Positions 9,246-19,838 are shown, counted from the stretch's first letter. The stretch: DNA of 64,000 nt from Bacillus sp. V3B (GCF_024494465.1 NZ_JAETXM010000003.1:186001-250000); one strand, 5' to 3'. Notes: generated from the letters alone by a model not told the origin. Program-made: numbers and translations.

Positions 9246-10463
9246 ATGCAGTTTTCTTTTAGAAAAGGTATTTTTAAGGATTCTCTATTAAATATTATTG
9301 CTTCTTTAATTCTAACACTTGCAGTACAAATCTTAGCTTACCCCTATTTGGCTTTAAAATTTACAATTTCGGAATATGGATTAATATTGACTTTTATGGG
9401 TATTGTCAATGCTGTAGGAGTTTCTATTGGGAATTCTTTGAATAATACTAGAATATTACTTCAGTCAGAGTATGATAAGAAAGGAATAAACGGAGATTAT
9501 AATCCTATATTTTTAGGAGTTTTATTAGTTGGAGCTTTTATTACAGGCGGTTTATCAATTATTTTATTAAAAAGGATTGATATAACTGTTATTGGTTGTA
9601 TTATTATAACAATATTAATATTATTTCGTTCTTATTACTCTGCTAGCTTTAGAATAATAATAAATTATAAAAAAATACTCTACTCAAATATTTGGGGATT
9701 CTTAGGATATATAGTTGGGATAATTATTACAAAATATACTGATTTATGGGTATTTATTTTTATTTTTGGAGAACTATTTGCATGTATATATATTTATTAT
9801 TCTTCAAAGATTGTCCATGATAAATTTCAAATCACATCTCTTTTTAAAAGAAGTTTAAATAAATTCAGTCTCATCATGCTTGCTGCAGTTTTAACTAATA
9901 TAATGATGTATATGGATCGTTTTTATATTTATCCATTTTTAGGAGCTGAACAAGTTTCTATGTATACTGTTGCATCGTTTTTAGGGAAAACGGCTGGAAT
10001 TATACTGAATCCAATTGCAGGAGTTTTACTTACGTACTATATAAAAGAAGGACAAATGACAATTAGGCAATTTTGCAAACGTACAGGTATTTTTACCTTG
10101 TTTTCTTTTTTTATATATATGATAGTACTTTTAATAGGAATTCCTATAACAGGAGTCCTTTATCCCACAGTTATTAATAGTGCATTGCCCTATTTTTATG
10201 TTGCTAATCTAGCTGCTATTCTCTTTATTTTAGGAAATACAATCCAGCCATCTTTATTAAGATACTGTGATGCAAAATGGCAACTTATAATTCAAAGTAT
10301 ATACTTTCTGCTATACTTAGTATTAGGTTACTTTGGGATGATCCATTATGAACTTATTGGTTTTTGTTATGCTATTTTAATAGCAAATTTATTTAGAATT
10401 TTACTGATGGTATTTGTTGTAATAGTAACTTTATATAGAGTAGATGCTAATCATAAAATTTGA
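9246..10463 (+). CDS. wzx: Polysaccharide flippase, Wzx/MATE-like
   Basis: 405 residues with about twelve hydrophobic segments spread evenly. Typical Wzx-like pieces are an N-terminal helix beginning SLLNIIASLILTLAVQIL, a central MLAAVLTNIMMYMDRFY and GAEQVSMYTVASFLGK. It would move lipid-linked repeat units across the membrane. It starts 33 nt after wzy. The TGA stop is the first base pairs of a degenerate REP-like repeat, suggesting the operon's original 3' end was altered by repeat insertion. Confidence 0.8.
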   Translation: MQFSFRKGIFKDSLLNIIASLILTLAVQILAYPYLALKFTISEYGLILTFMGIVNAVGVSIGNSLNNTRILLQSEYDKKGINGDYNPIFLGVLLVGAFITGGLSIILLKRIDITVIGCIIITILILFRSYYSASFRIIINYKKILYSNIWGFLGYIVGIIITKYTDLWVFIFIFGELFACIYIYYSSKIVHDKFQITSLFKRSLNKFSLIMLAAVLTNIMMYMDRFYIYPFLGAEQVSMYTVASFLGKTAGIILNPIAGVLLTYYIKEGQMTIRQFCKRTGIFTLFSFFIYMIVLLIGIPITGVLYPTVINSALPYFYVANLAAILFILGNTIQPSLLRYCDAKWQLIIQSIYFLLYLVLGYFGMIHYELIGFCYAILIANLFRILLMVFVVIVTLYRVDANHKI

Positions 10464-10793
10464 CCACCCAAAAAAATTTGTTACACAAATGGTTTCACTG
10501 GGCTACCGTCACTACCAGACTTTTTTATATTATGTTGGATGAACAAGTTTTTTAGGAATGGAATTCTACAGTGAAAATCTCTAAAGAGCTCCTTTGTTAT
10601 GAGATTAAAGGAAGTTTAATATGGAATTGAAACGATAGGATGTTAGGGTATTCTGTATAAATAATTAATTTTCAACAAATAAATTGATTTCAAATTAAGT
10701 TCCAGTAGGAAAGTAGGGATTGATTGTTAGTTTGTAAAATGCCTTAAAGAATATTATAAGTTTAAGTTTTAGACTGGAAGAGGGAAGAATCAA
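10462..10793. repeat. Spacer with degenerate REP-like repeat, 330 bp
   Basis: The first 38 bases (10462-10499) resemble the dispersed REP family: a GACCACCC block, then TTGTTACACAAA and GGTTTCAC. The rest is AT-rich with no credible ORF. A possible -10 (TATAAA) lies near 10657. The ugd gene may therefore have its own promoter rather than depend on the capsule operon. I see no clear terminator here. Confidence 0.4.
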
Positions 10794-11960
10794 ATGAAAA
10801 TTACAATTGCAGGAACTGGTTATGTGGGCCTATCTAATGCAATCTTACTAGCCCAACATAATGAGGTAATAGCGCTTGATATTATTCAAGAAAAAGTAGA
10901 TATGATTAATAATAGAAAATCTCCTATTACAGATAATGAGATTGAAGAGTTCTTAGCAGCAAAAGAACTAAATTTAACTGCAACTACGGATAATTATAAA
11001 GCATTTAAGGATGCAGAATATGTCATCATTTCGACTCCAACAAACTATGATCCGGAAAAAAACTATTTTAATACAAGAACAGTTGAAGCTGTGATTGCCA
11101 ATGTTTTATCTATTAATCCAGAAGCTATAATGGTGATTAAATCAACAGTTCCGGTTGGTTATACAGGGAAGGTAAGGGAGAAGTTTGAAACAGATAATAT
11201 TATTTTTTCACCAGAGTTTTTAAGAGAAGGAAAAGCACTTTATGATAACTTGTATCCTTCAAGAATTGTTGTTGGTGAGCAATCAGATAGAGCTAGAGTA
11301 TTTGCAAATTTATTAGTAGAAGGTGCTTTAAAAGAAAGTATAGATGTTTTGTTTACGAATTCAACAGAAGCGGAAGCTATTAAACTATTTGCTAATACTT
11401 ATCTAGCGATGAGAGTCGCCTTTTTCAATGAGTTAGATTCGTACGCAGAGGTAAGAGGATTAGATGCTAAACAAATAATCGATGGAGTTGGGCTTGATCC
11501 ACGAATAGGTAATCATTACAATAATCCTTCTTTTGGATATGGTGGCTACTGTCTGCCTAAAGATACGAAGCAATTATTAGCCAATTATGCGGATGTCCCT
11601 AATAATATTATGACAGCAATTGTTGATACAAACAGAACGAGAAAAGATCATATTGCCGAAATGATAATAAAAAGGAATCCTCAGATAGTAGGTATTTATA
11701 GGCTTACCATGAAAATGAACTCTGATAACTTTAGACAATCAGCCATTCAAGGAGTTATGAAGCGTATTAAAGCGAAGGGTATTGAAGTTGTTGTATATGA
11801 GCCAGCACTCCATGAAGAGAAATTCTATAATTCTAGAGTAATTAATGACTTTGAAGAGTTTAAGAAAGTTTCAGATGTGATCGTGGCAAATCGATTATCA
11901 GATGATTTAAGAGAAGTAGAAGATAAGGTGTATACAAGGGATTTGTTTAGTAGGGATTAA
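10794..11960 (+). CDS. ugd: UDP-glucose 6-dehydrogenase
   Basis: Oxidises UDP-glucose to UDP-glucuronate for the capsule. N-terminal NAD-binding motif [26 protein letters not shown] and [12 protein letters not shown], and the catalytic cysteine in the family motif [14 protein letters not shown]. At 388 residues it matches the short E. coli/streptococcal Ugd-CapL type. RBS GGAAGAGGGA lies 8-15 nt before ATG. Separated from wzx by 330 bp, so possibly a separate transcript. UDP-N-acetylmannosamine dehydrogenases are relatives, but the length and motifs fit Ugd better. Confidence 0.92.
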   Translation: MKITIAGTGYVGLSNAILLAQHNEVIALDIIQEKVDMINNRKSPITDNEIEEFLAAKELNLTATTDNYKAFKDAEYVIISTPTNYDPEKNYFNTRTVEAVIANVLSINPEAIMVIKSTVPVGYTGKVREKFETDNIIFSPEFLREGKALYDNLYPSRIVVGEQSDRARVFANLLVEGALKESIDVLFTNSTEAEAIKLFANTYLAMRVAFFNELDSYAEVRGLDAKQIIDGVGLDPRIGNHYNNPSFGYGGYCLPKDTKQLLANYADVPNNIMTAIVDTNRTRKDHIAEMIIKRNPQIVGIYRLTMKMNSDNFRQSAIQGVMKRIKAKGIEVVVYEPALHEEKFYNSRVINDFEEFKKVSDVIVANRLSDDLREVEDKVYTRDLFSRD

Positions 11961-12281
11961 TATCGTATATATGGGTTAAAAAATAGAGATACAATATGTC
12001 TGATGGATATACTATTAATTGGCAATTGTGGTCACTAGTGCGTTGTGATCTCAAAAGCAGACAATATAAATTCGGATTTTACTGAGGGTTCAAAGTTGAA
12101 AGGCTCTGGATCCTTTTTGTTCTTCTCATTATCCCCTATCTTTCTTCATACGTTAAATCTTGATGTAACCGTCAATAAAGAGATATAGTTTATTCGATAA
12201 TAGGACTTTACAGAATGGTTCTTTATGATTTGGATGTCTTTTCTGTTTTTTTCGAATGTCAGCTACTCGAACAGGTTCTGG
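11961..12281. repeat. Intergenic repeat debris beside ISL3 remnant
   Basis: No gene seen. Bases 12038-12080 carry a dispersed motif (GTGCGTTGTGATC, then AAAGCAGACAATATAAATTC) found again near 25926 and 57576. At 12165-12176 the string TGTAACCGTCAA repeats the outer part of the ISL3 end that begins at 12282. About 40 nt later AGAATGGTTCTT resembles the inner part of that end. This looks like a decayed second copy of the insertion-sequence terminus. Confidence 0.45.
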
Positions 12282-13218
12282 TTGTAACCGTCAAGTAGAA
12301 ATGGTTCTTACGCTATTTTGATGAAAAGATTTATGTACTAGTAATTAGTCTGATCGTTACTTTTTTAATATAATAATTACAATCTATATAGAACTCTCTT
12401 TTCTAATAATTTCAATCCAGAGCGACCATAAGTTATCCGTTTTATTGTCTTTAGTCGATTAACTTGTCCTTCAAGCAGGCCATTACTGTATGGCAATATC
12501 AATGCATTTTTTACAGCCTGAAAATCACTTCGAAGTCTAAAAGCATAATAGTAAAAGGGATTTTTCTTACTGGATAGTTGTTTTTTTAACCATTGTAAAA
12601 TTGAAGATCGCAAATGAGTGTGCCGTAGGTATGACCTTTAGAAAATGCAAAGTCATCAAGACCCACAAAAGGGAGATACCCCCAATTCAATATCAGTATG
12701 CTGAACTAAAGCTAATAATGTATCGTGGCTAACCGGGATATGTGCTGATCTGGCCACTTTTTCAGCTGAAAGGCAACTAGTTGAAAAAGCTATCTTACGA
12801 AGAACTTCTTCCGTCCTTGCAGTACGTCGGCCATTTGATGTAAGCCAATCATATCGCTCTGTAAAGATTTTAACTTGGCAATCTGGTTGATCACAAAACC
12901 ATCTTTTTGTCAGGATTAACAGTCCAACAGATTTATCACTAATAGGAAGATCTTGAACTTTACGTGTATATTGGCTGTGTATACGAGAACTTAGCTTTGA
13001 GCATACGGGACAAGATGAAGAAGTCTGTATGCTCTTCACTGTTAGAAGTAAAGAGTCATTAGAGGCAGAAACATGTAGCAGTTCAAAATTAGGATCTGGG
13101 GGAGACCAAGAAATGGAGATCATGTTAATTACTCCTTTTCTTTTTATTATATCAGTCTAATATAAAATTAGTCTCTCCCCAAGTTCCCGTAAGAACCATT
13201 TCTACTTGACGGTTACAA
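12282..13218 (-). mobile_element. Internally deleted ISL3-family element
   Basis: Perfect 31-bp terminal inverted repeats at 12282-12312 and 13188-13218 (outermost bases TTGTAACCGTCAAG). Total length 937 bp, against roughly 1.4-1.6 kb for complete ISL3 elements. The flanks show no obvious 8-bp target duplication. The internal transposase has lost its catalytic middle, so the element can move only if a full-length relative supplies transposase. Confidence 0.85.
12377..13123 (-). pseudogene. ISL3-family transposase, internal deletion
   Basis: The N-terminal part (13123 down to 12656) has the zinc-binding CPVC...HSQYTRKVQDLP region and the HTH segment. The following bases still encode FVGLDDFAFSKGHTYGTL but in a shifted frame. 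The C-terminal piece (12613 to 12377) carries the end motif GLLEGQVNRLKTIKRITYG. Between them roughly 250 residues including most of the DDE domain are missing. Not functional. Confidence 0.85.
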
Positions 13219-13330
13219 ACTGGAAAAATAAATTTGTGTCATACAATCACAATCTAGAAATCTAGAATAGAAGGAGAGTATATTAGTAAAAGTAACATTT
13301 AGGTATGCCACTGTTTCTTCCAAAAGTGAA

Positions 13331-15271
13331 TTATGCTTGTATTGTTCCAAATGTTTTCCACGTTCCCGGAGTCCCGCTAGATACACATATCCAACCTGCA
13401 CTACCACCTGCAACTGGGGATAGGTTATGGCATATTGAACCAACAGCGCAATAACCGACTGACTCATTAGGAATAGTCGTTTGATACATAACCTTAATAG
13501 CGGTATCACTACCAGTATCATTTCCGATTAAATGTTCACCAAACATTGGTAGCTGTTGACGATCTGTTTTATTACTGTAAATAAATACATCTGTATTTCC
13601 ATCTGTATAAAGTGCATAAAAAGTATCAGCACATTTATTAATAATATTATTAGTAATCAACCCATTGGTGGAATTCGTTACACCAATACCTCTGCCTATC
13701 TTATAGGTATCTGTACCAACTAGGACATTTCCATTAATATTAACATTCGTACAAACACTTGATACAATACCGTATGAAGTAGTGTTAGGACTTTTTGTTA
13801 ATGCTTTTAAAAGGTTATTAGCTATTATTAAATCGTTTGTATCGCTCGCATTAATAAACTGATAAAGTACATCAGTAATTAAGTTGTTTGTAACAATTAC
13901 ATCATTTATAACAGTACCACTACCTTTAACAATCGTAATGCCAGTATTAAATCCTTTGGTAATATTGTTGTTTGAAATGACTATCTGTGTACTATTGATA
14001 GCAGTAACAGAACTAGCTATAATTCCTGTTTTTCCATTATCACCGTTTATTACATTTCCTGTAATTCCAACATTATTACCACCATTTAAGTAAATACCTA
14101 CTTGCTTTATTCCAATAATAGTATTGTCAGCAACCGTTGTCCCTTTGCTTTCAAATTCAACGTTGACAATATCAATACCATCTACTCCACTGCCATCAAT
14201 CAAATTACCTACACATGTAACCTCTCTACTACCACCGATCGAAATTGCTCCTGGTGCTAGTGTTCTGTTAATAGGTGTTTCTTTTCTGTTTTGAAGAACA
14301 TTTCTTAGAACATTATTATTACATACAACTTTTGTAGCAGTTTGTAAATAAATACCCATACCACTTCTATATGTTAATGAAGTATCAGGGTTATCGGATA
14401 TATTTTCAATAATATTATCCGTAATGATAACATTCTCCCAAACATTCCCGCCAATTTTTACCGAATCCATTCTATAAATTAAAATACCGTATTCGTGTTT
14501 ATCTTTAATGTGATTATCAGTAATATTGATATTTTTTCCATATCCTTGTACATAAATCCCATATCTGTTAGCACTATGGCAAATGTTTTTATCTGCCCAG
14601 AAACCTTCTAAGGAAACATTAGGGACTGCATAACCATAGGCAATATCAAACATATCTAAGTTTCCGTGTAAGTAATTATTCATCACTTTTACATAACTTG
14701 AGTCAGTTGCTAAAATGCCACCACTTGACATATTGTAAATTTCACAATCCTGAATAGTAATAAAATTACAATTGTTTATGCGTATTCCATGATATTCATA
14801 GCCTGTTTTAGTTTTAATTGCTGTGTTTGTGCCCTCTAATTTTAGTCCACTTATCTCAATGTTATTACATGATGATATTGAGATAAGGCCATCTTCTGAT
14901 GAGTTATTTTGTTTAATCGTTGCACCATTGGAAACAATCCTAATGTTATTAGCTGACGAAAGAGACAACGTACTTACTATATAGGTTGATTTCGGTAAAT
15001 ATATTGTTGCACTTTCTAAAGATTTTGCTAAATCTAAAACAGATTGTATTGCCTCTGTATCATCTGTTATTCCATCACCTTTTACACCTTTTGATTTTAC
15101 GTTTATTGAAATATCCGCCAACTGTTCGTTTAAAAACTTAATTTGTTCAGTGACCGACCCTGAATCGATTCGTTGTAATACCATATTGTTAGCTTCTCTT
15201 TTAACTGTATAGCCAAAAGTGAAAGCGAAAATAACAAGAAAAAAATTTCGTAAAAAATTTCTTCGTTTCAA
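13331..15271 (-). CDS. Secreted right-handed beta-helix protein (pectate-lyase-like)
   Basis: 646 residues. The N-terminus MKRRNFLRNFFLVIFAFTFGY has a twin-arginine-like RRNFLR followed by one hydrophobic helix, so it is exported or membrane-tethered. GVKGDGITDDTEAIQ (about residue 60) is the Pectate_lyase_3 entry motif of capsule depolymerases and phage tailspikes. Next come many beta-helix rungs rich in N-ITxNxI and GI patterns (residues 100-580). The C-terminal GWICVSSGTPGTWKTFG resembles the tail of Bacillus phage and surface depolymerases. Beside a capsule operon it may trim or bind the exopolysaccharide. Catalytic residues cannot be assigned by eye. GGAGGAAT ribosome site upstream. Confidence 0.8.
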   Translation of the reverse strand: MKRRNFLRNFFLVIFAFTFGYTVKREANNMVLQRIDSGSVTEQIKFLNEQLADISINVKSKGVKGDGITDDTEAIQSVLDLAKSLESATIYLPKSTYIVSTLSLSSANNIRIVSNGATIKQNNSSEDGLISISSCNNIEISGLKLEGTNTAIKTKTGYEYHGIRINNCNFITIQDCEIYNMSSGGILATDSSYVKVMNNYLHGNLDMFDIAYGYAVPNVSLEGFWADKNICHSANRYGIYVQGYGKNINITDNHIKDKHEYGILIYRMDSVKIGGNVWENVIITDNIIENISDNPDTSLTYRSGMGIYLQTATKVVCNNNVLRNVLQNRKETPINRTLAPGAISIGGSREVTCVGNLIDGSGVDGIDIVNVEFESKGTTVADNTIIGIKQVGIYLNGGNNVGITGNVINGDNGKTGIIASSVTAINSTQIVISNNNITKGFNTGITIVKGSGTVINDVIVTNNLITDVLYQFINASDTNDLIIANNLLKALTKSPNTTSYGIVSSVCTNVNINGNVLVGTDTYKIGRGIGVTNSTNGLITNNIINKCADTFYALYTDGNTDVFIYSNKTDRQQLPMFGEHLIGNDTGSDTAIKVMYQTTIPNESVGYCAVGSICHNLSPVAGGSAGWICVSSGTPGTWKTFGTIQA

Positions 15272-15628
15272 AGAATATTCCTCCTACATAGCCTTTGAGG
15301 GCATAAAAAACAAAAAGTCGTCCAATTGGGTATAAAGAAGTCACTACAATCTAGCACCCAAAATAAAGGAACAATTTTCTTATATATATAAATTATACTA
15401 CTACTAGCCAATTAGTTCTACCTATAGATATTGAAATTATATTTCTCGAACATTATTTGACTACCCAAACTATGTTGATATTGTAGCATAATGAGGGAAA
15501 GTGGAGCCGTCCCTCTAGTACTGAAAGCCGTATAAAAAGAAAACAGGAGGGCCAATCAGTTGAGTAAATGAGTGGTTCTCCGTTTGTATTTTTAATAGAT
15601 TTTTATTAGTATAATAGCTAAAATCAAA
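15272..15628. other. Intergenic, upstream of beta-helix gene
   Basis: About 350 bp without a credible gene. It holds the upstream region of the minus-strand beta-helix gene and a run of AT-rich sequence. A short fragment near 15500 (GGAGCCGTCCCTCTAGTACTG) resembles the end of a REP-type hairpin but lacks the conserved core. I see no other structured feature. Confidence 0.3.
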
Positions 15629-17308
15629 CGTAAGCCCGAATTATAAAAAAGCGCACCTTTCCGGTACGCATCACAAATAGCCGTATTTCCTGATTTTTTT
15701 AATCGAAAATACGGCTATTTTCATTTATTTGCTACATTCCAGCTGAATCTTTTTTGACCAGGGCATGTATTGATTTAAAATTTCAGGATTTTGATGTATG
15801 CTGAGATTCGGTAGATCCGTGAAAAGTTTCTTTATGTATTCGTAGAAATCAACGCCGTTACTTTTGGCTGTTTCTGCAATACTCAAACAAATGGCGTTCG
15901 CTTTTGCACCGGCTTCACTAACACTAAAAAGCCAATTTTTTCTTCCTAGAACGTTGGGACGGATGGCATTTTCGGCTGGATTATTATCAATTTCAATGCG
16001 CCCATCATTCAAGAATGTTTTGAGTCCATTTGTCCTGTTCAATGTGTATTCAGCTGCTTTCGCAAGGGCATTTTTTCCGTAGAATGGTGATGTTTCAACC
16101 CATTAAAGGAATTTATCTACAATTGGCTTCGAGTATTTTTGACGTTTTTTTCTTCGTTTACTCGGAGACAAATGTTTAAATTTCCTTTCAAGTCGATATA
16201 AATCGTCACAATAGCTCACACCTATTCTCCCATTTTTGCTGTCTGCTTTCAGCCAATAACGACGAACATGCGCCCAACAATTTGCGAAGGTAACACCTTC
16301 CAACTTATCATAGGCAGAATAGCCATCACAAACAATCGTACCAGAAAAGCCTTCTATGAAACTTTCAAGGACAGATCGAGCCCGTGATAATGAGCTTTGA
16401 AAGAGCGTCATTATGGGCCCTTGGCTTGGCACACTTCGATATACCCAATTATAGGCATTGGTTTGACCGGATTTCCCATCGGATCGGTTGATAATTTGTC
16501 CATATGTTTCGTCGACATGTAAAAGCGATTTAGCCATCATCAAATGCTTCATTCGTTCGTAAATAGGCAATAGCCAATCGTGTGATGCACGAATGACCCA
16601 ATTCGAAAGGTTCTTATCATTGGTATTCAGGCCATAACGATCCCATTCCTTAACCTGACGGTAAAGTGGAAGGTATTGTGAAAGTTTATCATACATTACT
16701 TTGGCAAGTACGCTAGGACTTGCGATGCTACGTTGAATAGGAGGTTGTGGTGCTTTACCTCGTTTAATTTGTGCTTTTTGAAATGCATCGCTTTTGCAAT
16801 TTTTACATTCAAGAGCGTGTTCAATGTGTTGAACTTTCTTCATTTTTGCAGGAATAAATTCGGCCTCTTCACGTACGATTGTACTGCCAATTTCAATCAT
16901 TTGTCCTTGGCAACATTCACATAGCGTATTTTCCGGATAATAGTGAATTGCTTCTATTTCAATATCGTCACGTAATGAATCATTTCGTTTTTTCTTTTGA
17001 ATAGTTCGTACAACAGTGTAAGAAATTTTCTGTTGGCTTTGTTCTTCTGTGTGCTCAGATTCGCTAAAAGACGGGTCATCATCAAATAATGAACCTTGTC
17101 CTTCTGGTGCGTTATATTTCGTTTTTTCAGTTTTTGATCCATATAAAAGCTTAGTTAAATGGCGTACTTGATCGGTTAACGCTTCAATCTGTTTTGATAA
17201 GTTTTTGTTTTGTTGATTCGAATGAGCCAATTGCTCTTCGAGTAGCCGAATTAATTTCTCGTTTTGATTTTCATTCATAGAAGAAGCGTTCGCCACATCA
17301 TTCACCAC
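15629..17308 (-). mobile_element. IS66-family (single-ORF type) element, inactive
   Basis: Carries only a TnpC-like transposase, as in the ISBst12 subgroup; no tnpA or tnpB is present. The 3' side is marked by GTAAGCCCGAATTATAAAAA near 15629 and a long hairpin at about 15681-15720 around AAATAGCCGTATTT. The same end structure recurs beside the second copy at 27900-27985, which helps define the boundary. I could not identify the opposite terminal repeat. Confidence 0.65.
15725..17308 (-). pseudogene. tnpC: IS66 transposase TnpC with in-frame stop
   Basis: The N-terminal coiled coil (RLLEEQLAHSNQQNKNLSKQ), zinc-binding region (CECCQGQMIEIG...CKNCKS) and DDE domain (LLHVDETYGQI; IVCDGYSAYDKLEG; CWAHVRRY) are intact. 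After VDKFL the frame meets TAA at about 16103-16105. The second copy at 27.5 kb has GAA (Glu) at the equivalent codon, so this is a single-base nonsense change. The C-terminal part (DGRIEIDNNPAENAIRP, with the catalytic Glu) continues in the same frame to 15725. Inactive unless the stop is read through. Confidence 0.85.
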
Positions 17309-17616
17309 TTTTCGTTCGGTTTCGTTCTTTTTATTATAACTAGTTCGAACAACGGAATAAAGATAAAATTAGTGGCTTAACGAATTTAGAACACCCCTTT
17401 TGATGATCGTTGAATCGCCTTTGGCTGCTGGATCGATAACCCTTCAAGGAGCCTTATTCCGACTAAAAAAATATTCCGACTTTTGATTCCCTGCTAACAC
17501 ATTTATTAATAATGATGTTGAGATTGATCGGAATAATAAATATTAAATACCTCTTTAGGAAAATGTATGGTATCAGGATTATCCTGAAAATCACATTGGA
17601 AGAGAGGTAATTTTAA
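17309..17616. repeat. Left flank of RIT cassette with short repeats
   Basis: Contains TTATTCCGAC at 17454-17463, a near copy ATATTCCGAC at 17471-17480, and the inverted form TCGGAATAA at 17528-17536. Such short direct and inverted sites just upstream of tyrosine recombinases may be their binding sites or the cassette end. RBS GAAGAGAGG stands ahead of 17617. Confidence 0.4.
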
Positions 17617-18876
17617 ATGGATATTTATAATCCCCAAAACAAAATTTCAATAGGTGATTTTATTACGCTATTTGAGGATGAAATGAAAAAGCTTAATTAT
17701 TATCCTAGTACTATTTATAACAGAATTTTAATGATAAGAAGGGCATTCTCAGGTAGTATACGATTACTTGATGAAGAGGAAATGTATTCATCAGAAAAAC
17801 TATATGATTGGCTTAATATACAAAAAGCCAGATTTGATGTCCGTGAACTATCACAGGACCGGTTTCTGTATATGCAAAATACAGTGGATTTATGTGAAGA
17901 GTTATATCAATTCGGTATGTTAGTACGCAGAGGTAGACACAGAAAATACGATAAGTATATTCCTAAATGCTATAAAATGCTTCACAAAGAATTTTTACAG
18001 GGTCTATCAAATCATATGTCACACCGATCATTAATGAGGTATGAGTTAAACAGTAGACAGTTTTGGTTATATTTGGAGGAAAATAGAGTTTTAAATATTA
18101 CAGATATTAATCGTACCTGTATAGAGGAATTTTTATCTGATGCTAAAAATAAAAAAGATAGTATTGATAAGGATATACTGATGCTAAAAAGATTGTTTGC
18201 TTTTCTAAATGCAGAAGGACATATAAACCTAAAAATGGATTTCGAGATGCTAAAACCGGCGGGAAGGCGAAAACCAGTACTCCCACATTTTTCGCAAGAC
18301 GAGATTTCCAACATACTCGCATCGATTGATACTTCAACCAGAAATGGTAAACGTGACTATGCTATTATTACTCTTGCTGTTTACACAGGACTACGGTCCT
18401 CTGATATCTACAATCTAAAGTTACGTGATATAGACTGGATTAATAATGATATAAAGTTGAAACAAGTGAAAACAGGAAATACCTTGGTATTGCCGTTGAG
18501 CGTTTTTGCCGGCAATGCATTGGCAGATTATATATTGAATGGTAGACCAAATGTTGATGAAGACTGGATATTCCTGAGAAATCTCCCTCCCTACACAAGG
18601 CTCGAAGGGCATTCGTCTGGTAATACCATGTTGAAAAGATATCTTACCAAGATGGGAGAAAATTTCGAGAACACTGGCAAGTCGTTTCATGCATTACGAA
18701 GGAGCGTGGGTTCGTGGATGTCCCAAGAATATACTCCACTGCCTGTCATAGCTGAGTTTCTAGGTCATACAAATACAGAATCTACTAAAAGCTATCTATC
18801 ATATAATATAGAAAATATGAGGAAATGCTGCCTTGGTTTGGATGATATTCCTGTCTTAAAAGAGGGATTATCATGA
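17617..18876 (+). CDS. Tyrosine recombinase, first of a RIT-type trio
   Basis: 419-residue site-specific recombinase. The C-terminal catalytic domain has TGLRSSDIYNL (first Arg), HALRRSVGSWM (His-x-x-Arg), LGHTNTESTKSYL (His plus the downstream catalytic Tyr). The N-terminal half is the DNA-binding core domain. It overlaps the next recombinase by 4 nt (ATGA). Three overlapping tyrosine recombinases of about 420, 320 and 330 residues are the hallmark of recombinase-in-trio (RIT) elements. Appears intact. Confidence 0.88.
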   Translation: MDIYNPQNKISIGDFITLFEDEMKKLNYYPSTIYNRILMIRRAFSGSIRLLDEEEMYSSEKLYDWLNIQKARFDVRELSQDRFLYMQNTVDLCEELYQFGMLVRRGRHRKYDKYIPKCYKMLHKEFLQGLSNHMSHRSLMRYELNSRQFWLYLEENRVLNITDINRTCIEEFLSDAKNKKDSIDKDILMLKRLFAFLNAEGHINLKMDFEMLKPAGRRKPVLPHFSQDEISNILASIDTSTRNGKRDYAIITLAVYTGLRSSDIYNLKLRDIDWINNDIKLKQVKTGNTLVLPLSVFAGNALADYILNGRPNVDEDWIFLRNLPPYTRLEGHSSGNTMLKRYLTKMGENFENTGKSFHALRRSVGSWMSQEYTPLPVIAEFLGHTNTESTKSYLSYNIENMRKCCLGLDDIPVLKEGLS

Positions 18877-19838
18877 ATTATGAATATACAAGTAAGTTTT
18901 CTACTGTAATTACAAATATGTTTAAGTTCAGGGAATCTATGGGCTATAACCGTTATTCCTATTCTTCTGAACTTTACGACTTTGATCAGTTCTGCTCATT
19001 GAAATACCCTAATATGGATACTTTAACAAAAGAACTGGTTATGGAATGGGCTATGAGAAGGGAAACAGAAAGTGTAAACATGCATAAGCACAGGCTGATT
19101 ACAATTCGGCAGTTAGGAAAGTACATGAACTTTTCTGGAAAGGAATCATATATAATACCTTCTGATTTAATTGGAAGCTATGAACCCTATACACCGTATA
19201 TATTTGCTGATGAGGAAGTAATAACTTTCTTCCGCACCATAGATAATATTAAACCTAATAACCGTACACCGTTTACCGAATATACAGTACCGGTATTTTT
19301 TAGGGTGGCTTACGGGTGCGGACTTCGTCCTAATGAACTCCGGGATCTTAGGAGATCTGATATCAATCTAGATACTGGAACTATTTTTATTCACAATTCA
19401 AAGACTAAAAGGGATCGTCTGATTAGTATGACGGAAAGTTTAAATGAATTATGTAGGAAATATGATAAGCTAGCCGATAAACTATATCCTAACAGACAAT
19501 GGTTTTTCCATATGTCAGTAAAAGACAGCCATAGGAGAAGATGGATATCAAACCAACTCAAAAAATATTGGAAAGAGGCAGGACTCGATAAAAAAACAGG
19601 AACATCTCCAAGGGTATATGATTTCCGCCATAATTATGCTACCAGAATCATAATGAAATGGTTCGATGCAGGAGAGGATGTAACCGCACTTTTACCATAT
19701 CTTAGTTCATTTATGGGACATGTTGAATTTCAAAGCACTTACTACTACATCCATCTGCTTCCGGAAAATTTGAGAAAGAACAGAAATTTTGATTGGAATA
19801 AATTCAATTCTTTAATACCGGAGGTATCGTATGATTAA
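18873..19838 (+). CDS. Tyrosine recombinase, second of the trio
   Basis: 321 residues. Catalytic motifs are AYGCGLRPNELRDLR, the beta-hairpin Lys region SKTKRDRL, YDFRHNYATRI (His-x-x-Arg-like RHN variant) and FMGHVEFQSTYYYIH with Tyr candidates. Starts inside the previous stop (ATGA) and overlaps the third gene start in the same way, so all three are translated as a coupled operon. Appears intact. Confidence 0.88.
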   Translation: MNYEYTSKFSTVITNMFKFRESMGYNRYSYSSELYDFDQFCSLKYPNMDTLTKELVMEWAMRRETESVNMHKHRLITIRQLGKYMNFSGKESYIIPSDLIGSYEPYTPYIFADEEVITFFRTIDNIKPNNRTPFTEYTVPVFFRVAYGCGLRPNELRDLRRSDINLDTGTIFIHNSKTKRDRLISMTESLNELCRKYDKLADKLYPNRQWFFHMSVKDSHRRRWISNQLKKYWKEAGLDKKTGTSPRVYDFRHNYATRIIMKWFDAGEDVTALLPYLSSFMGHVEFQSTYYYIHLLPENLRKNRNFDWNKFNSLIPEVSYD

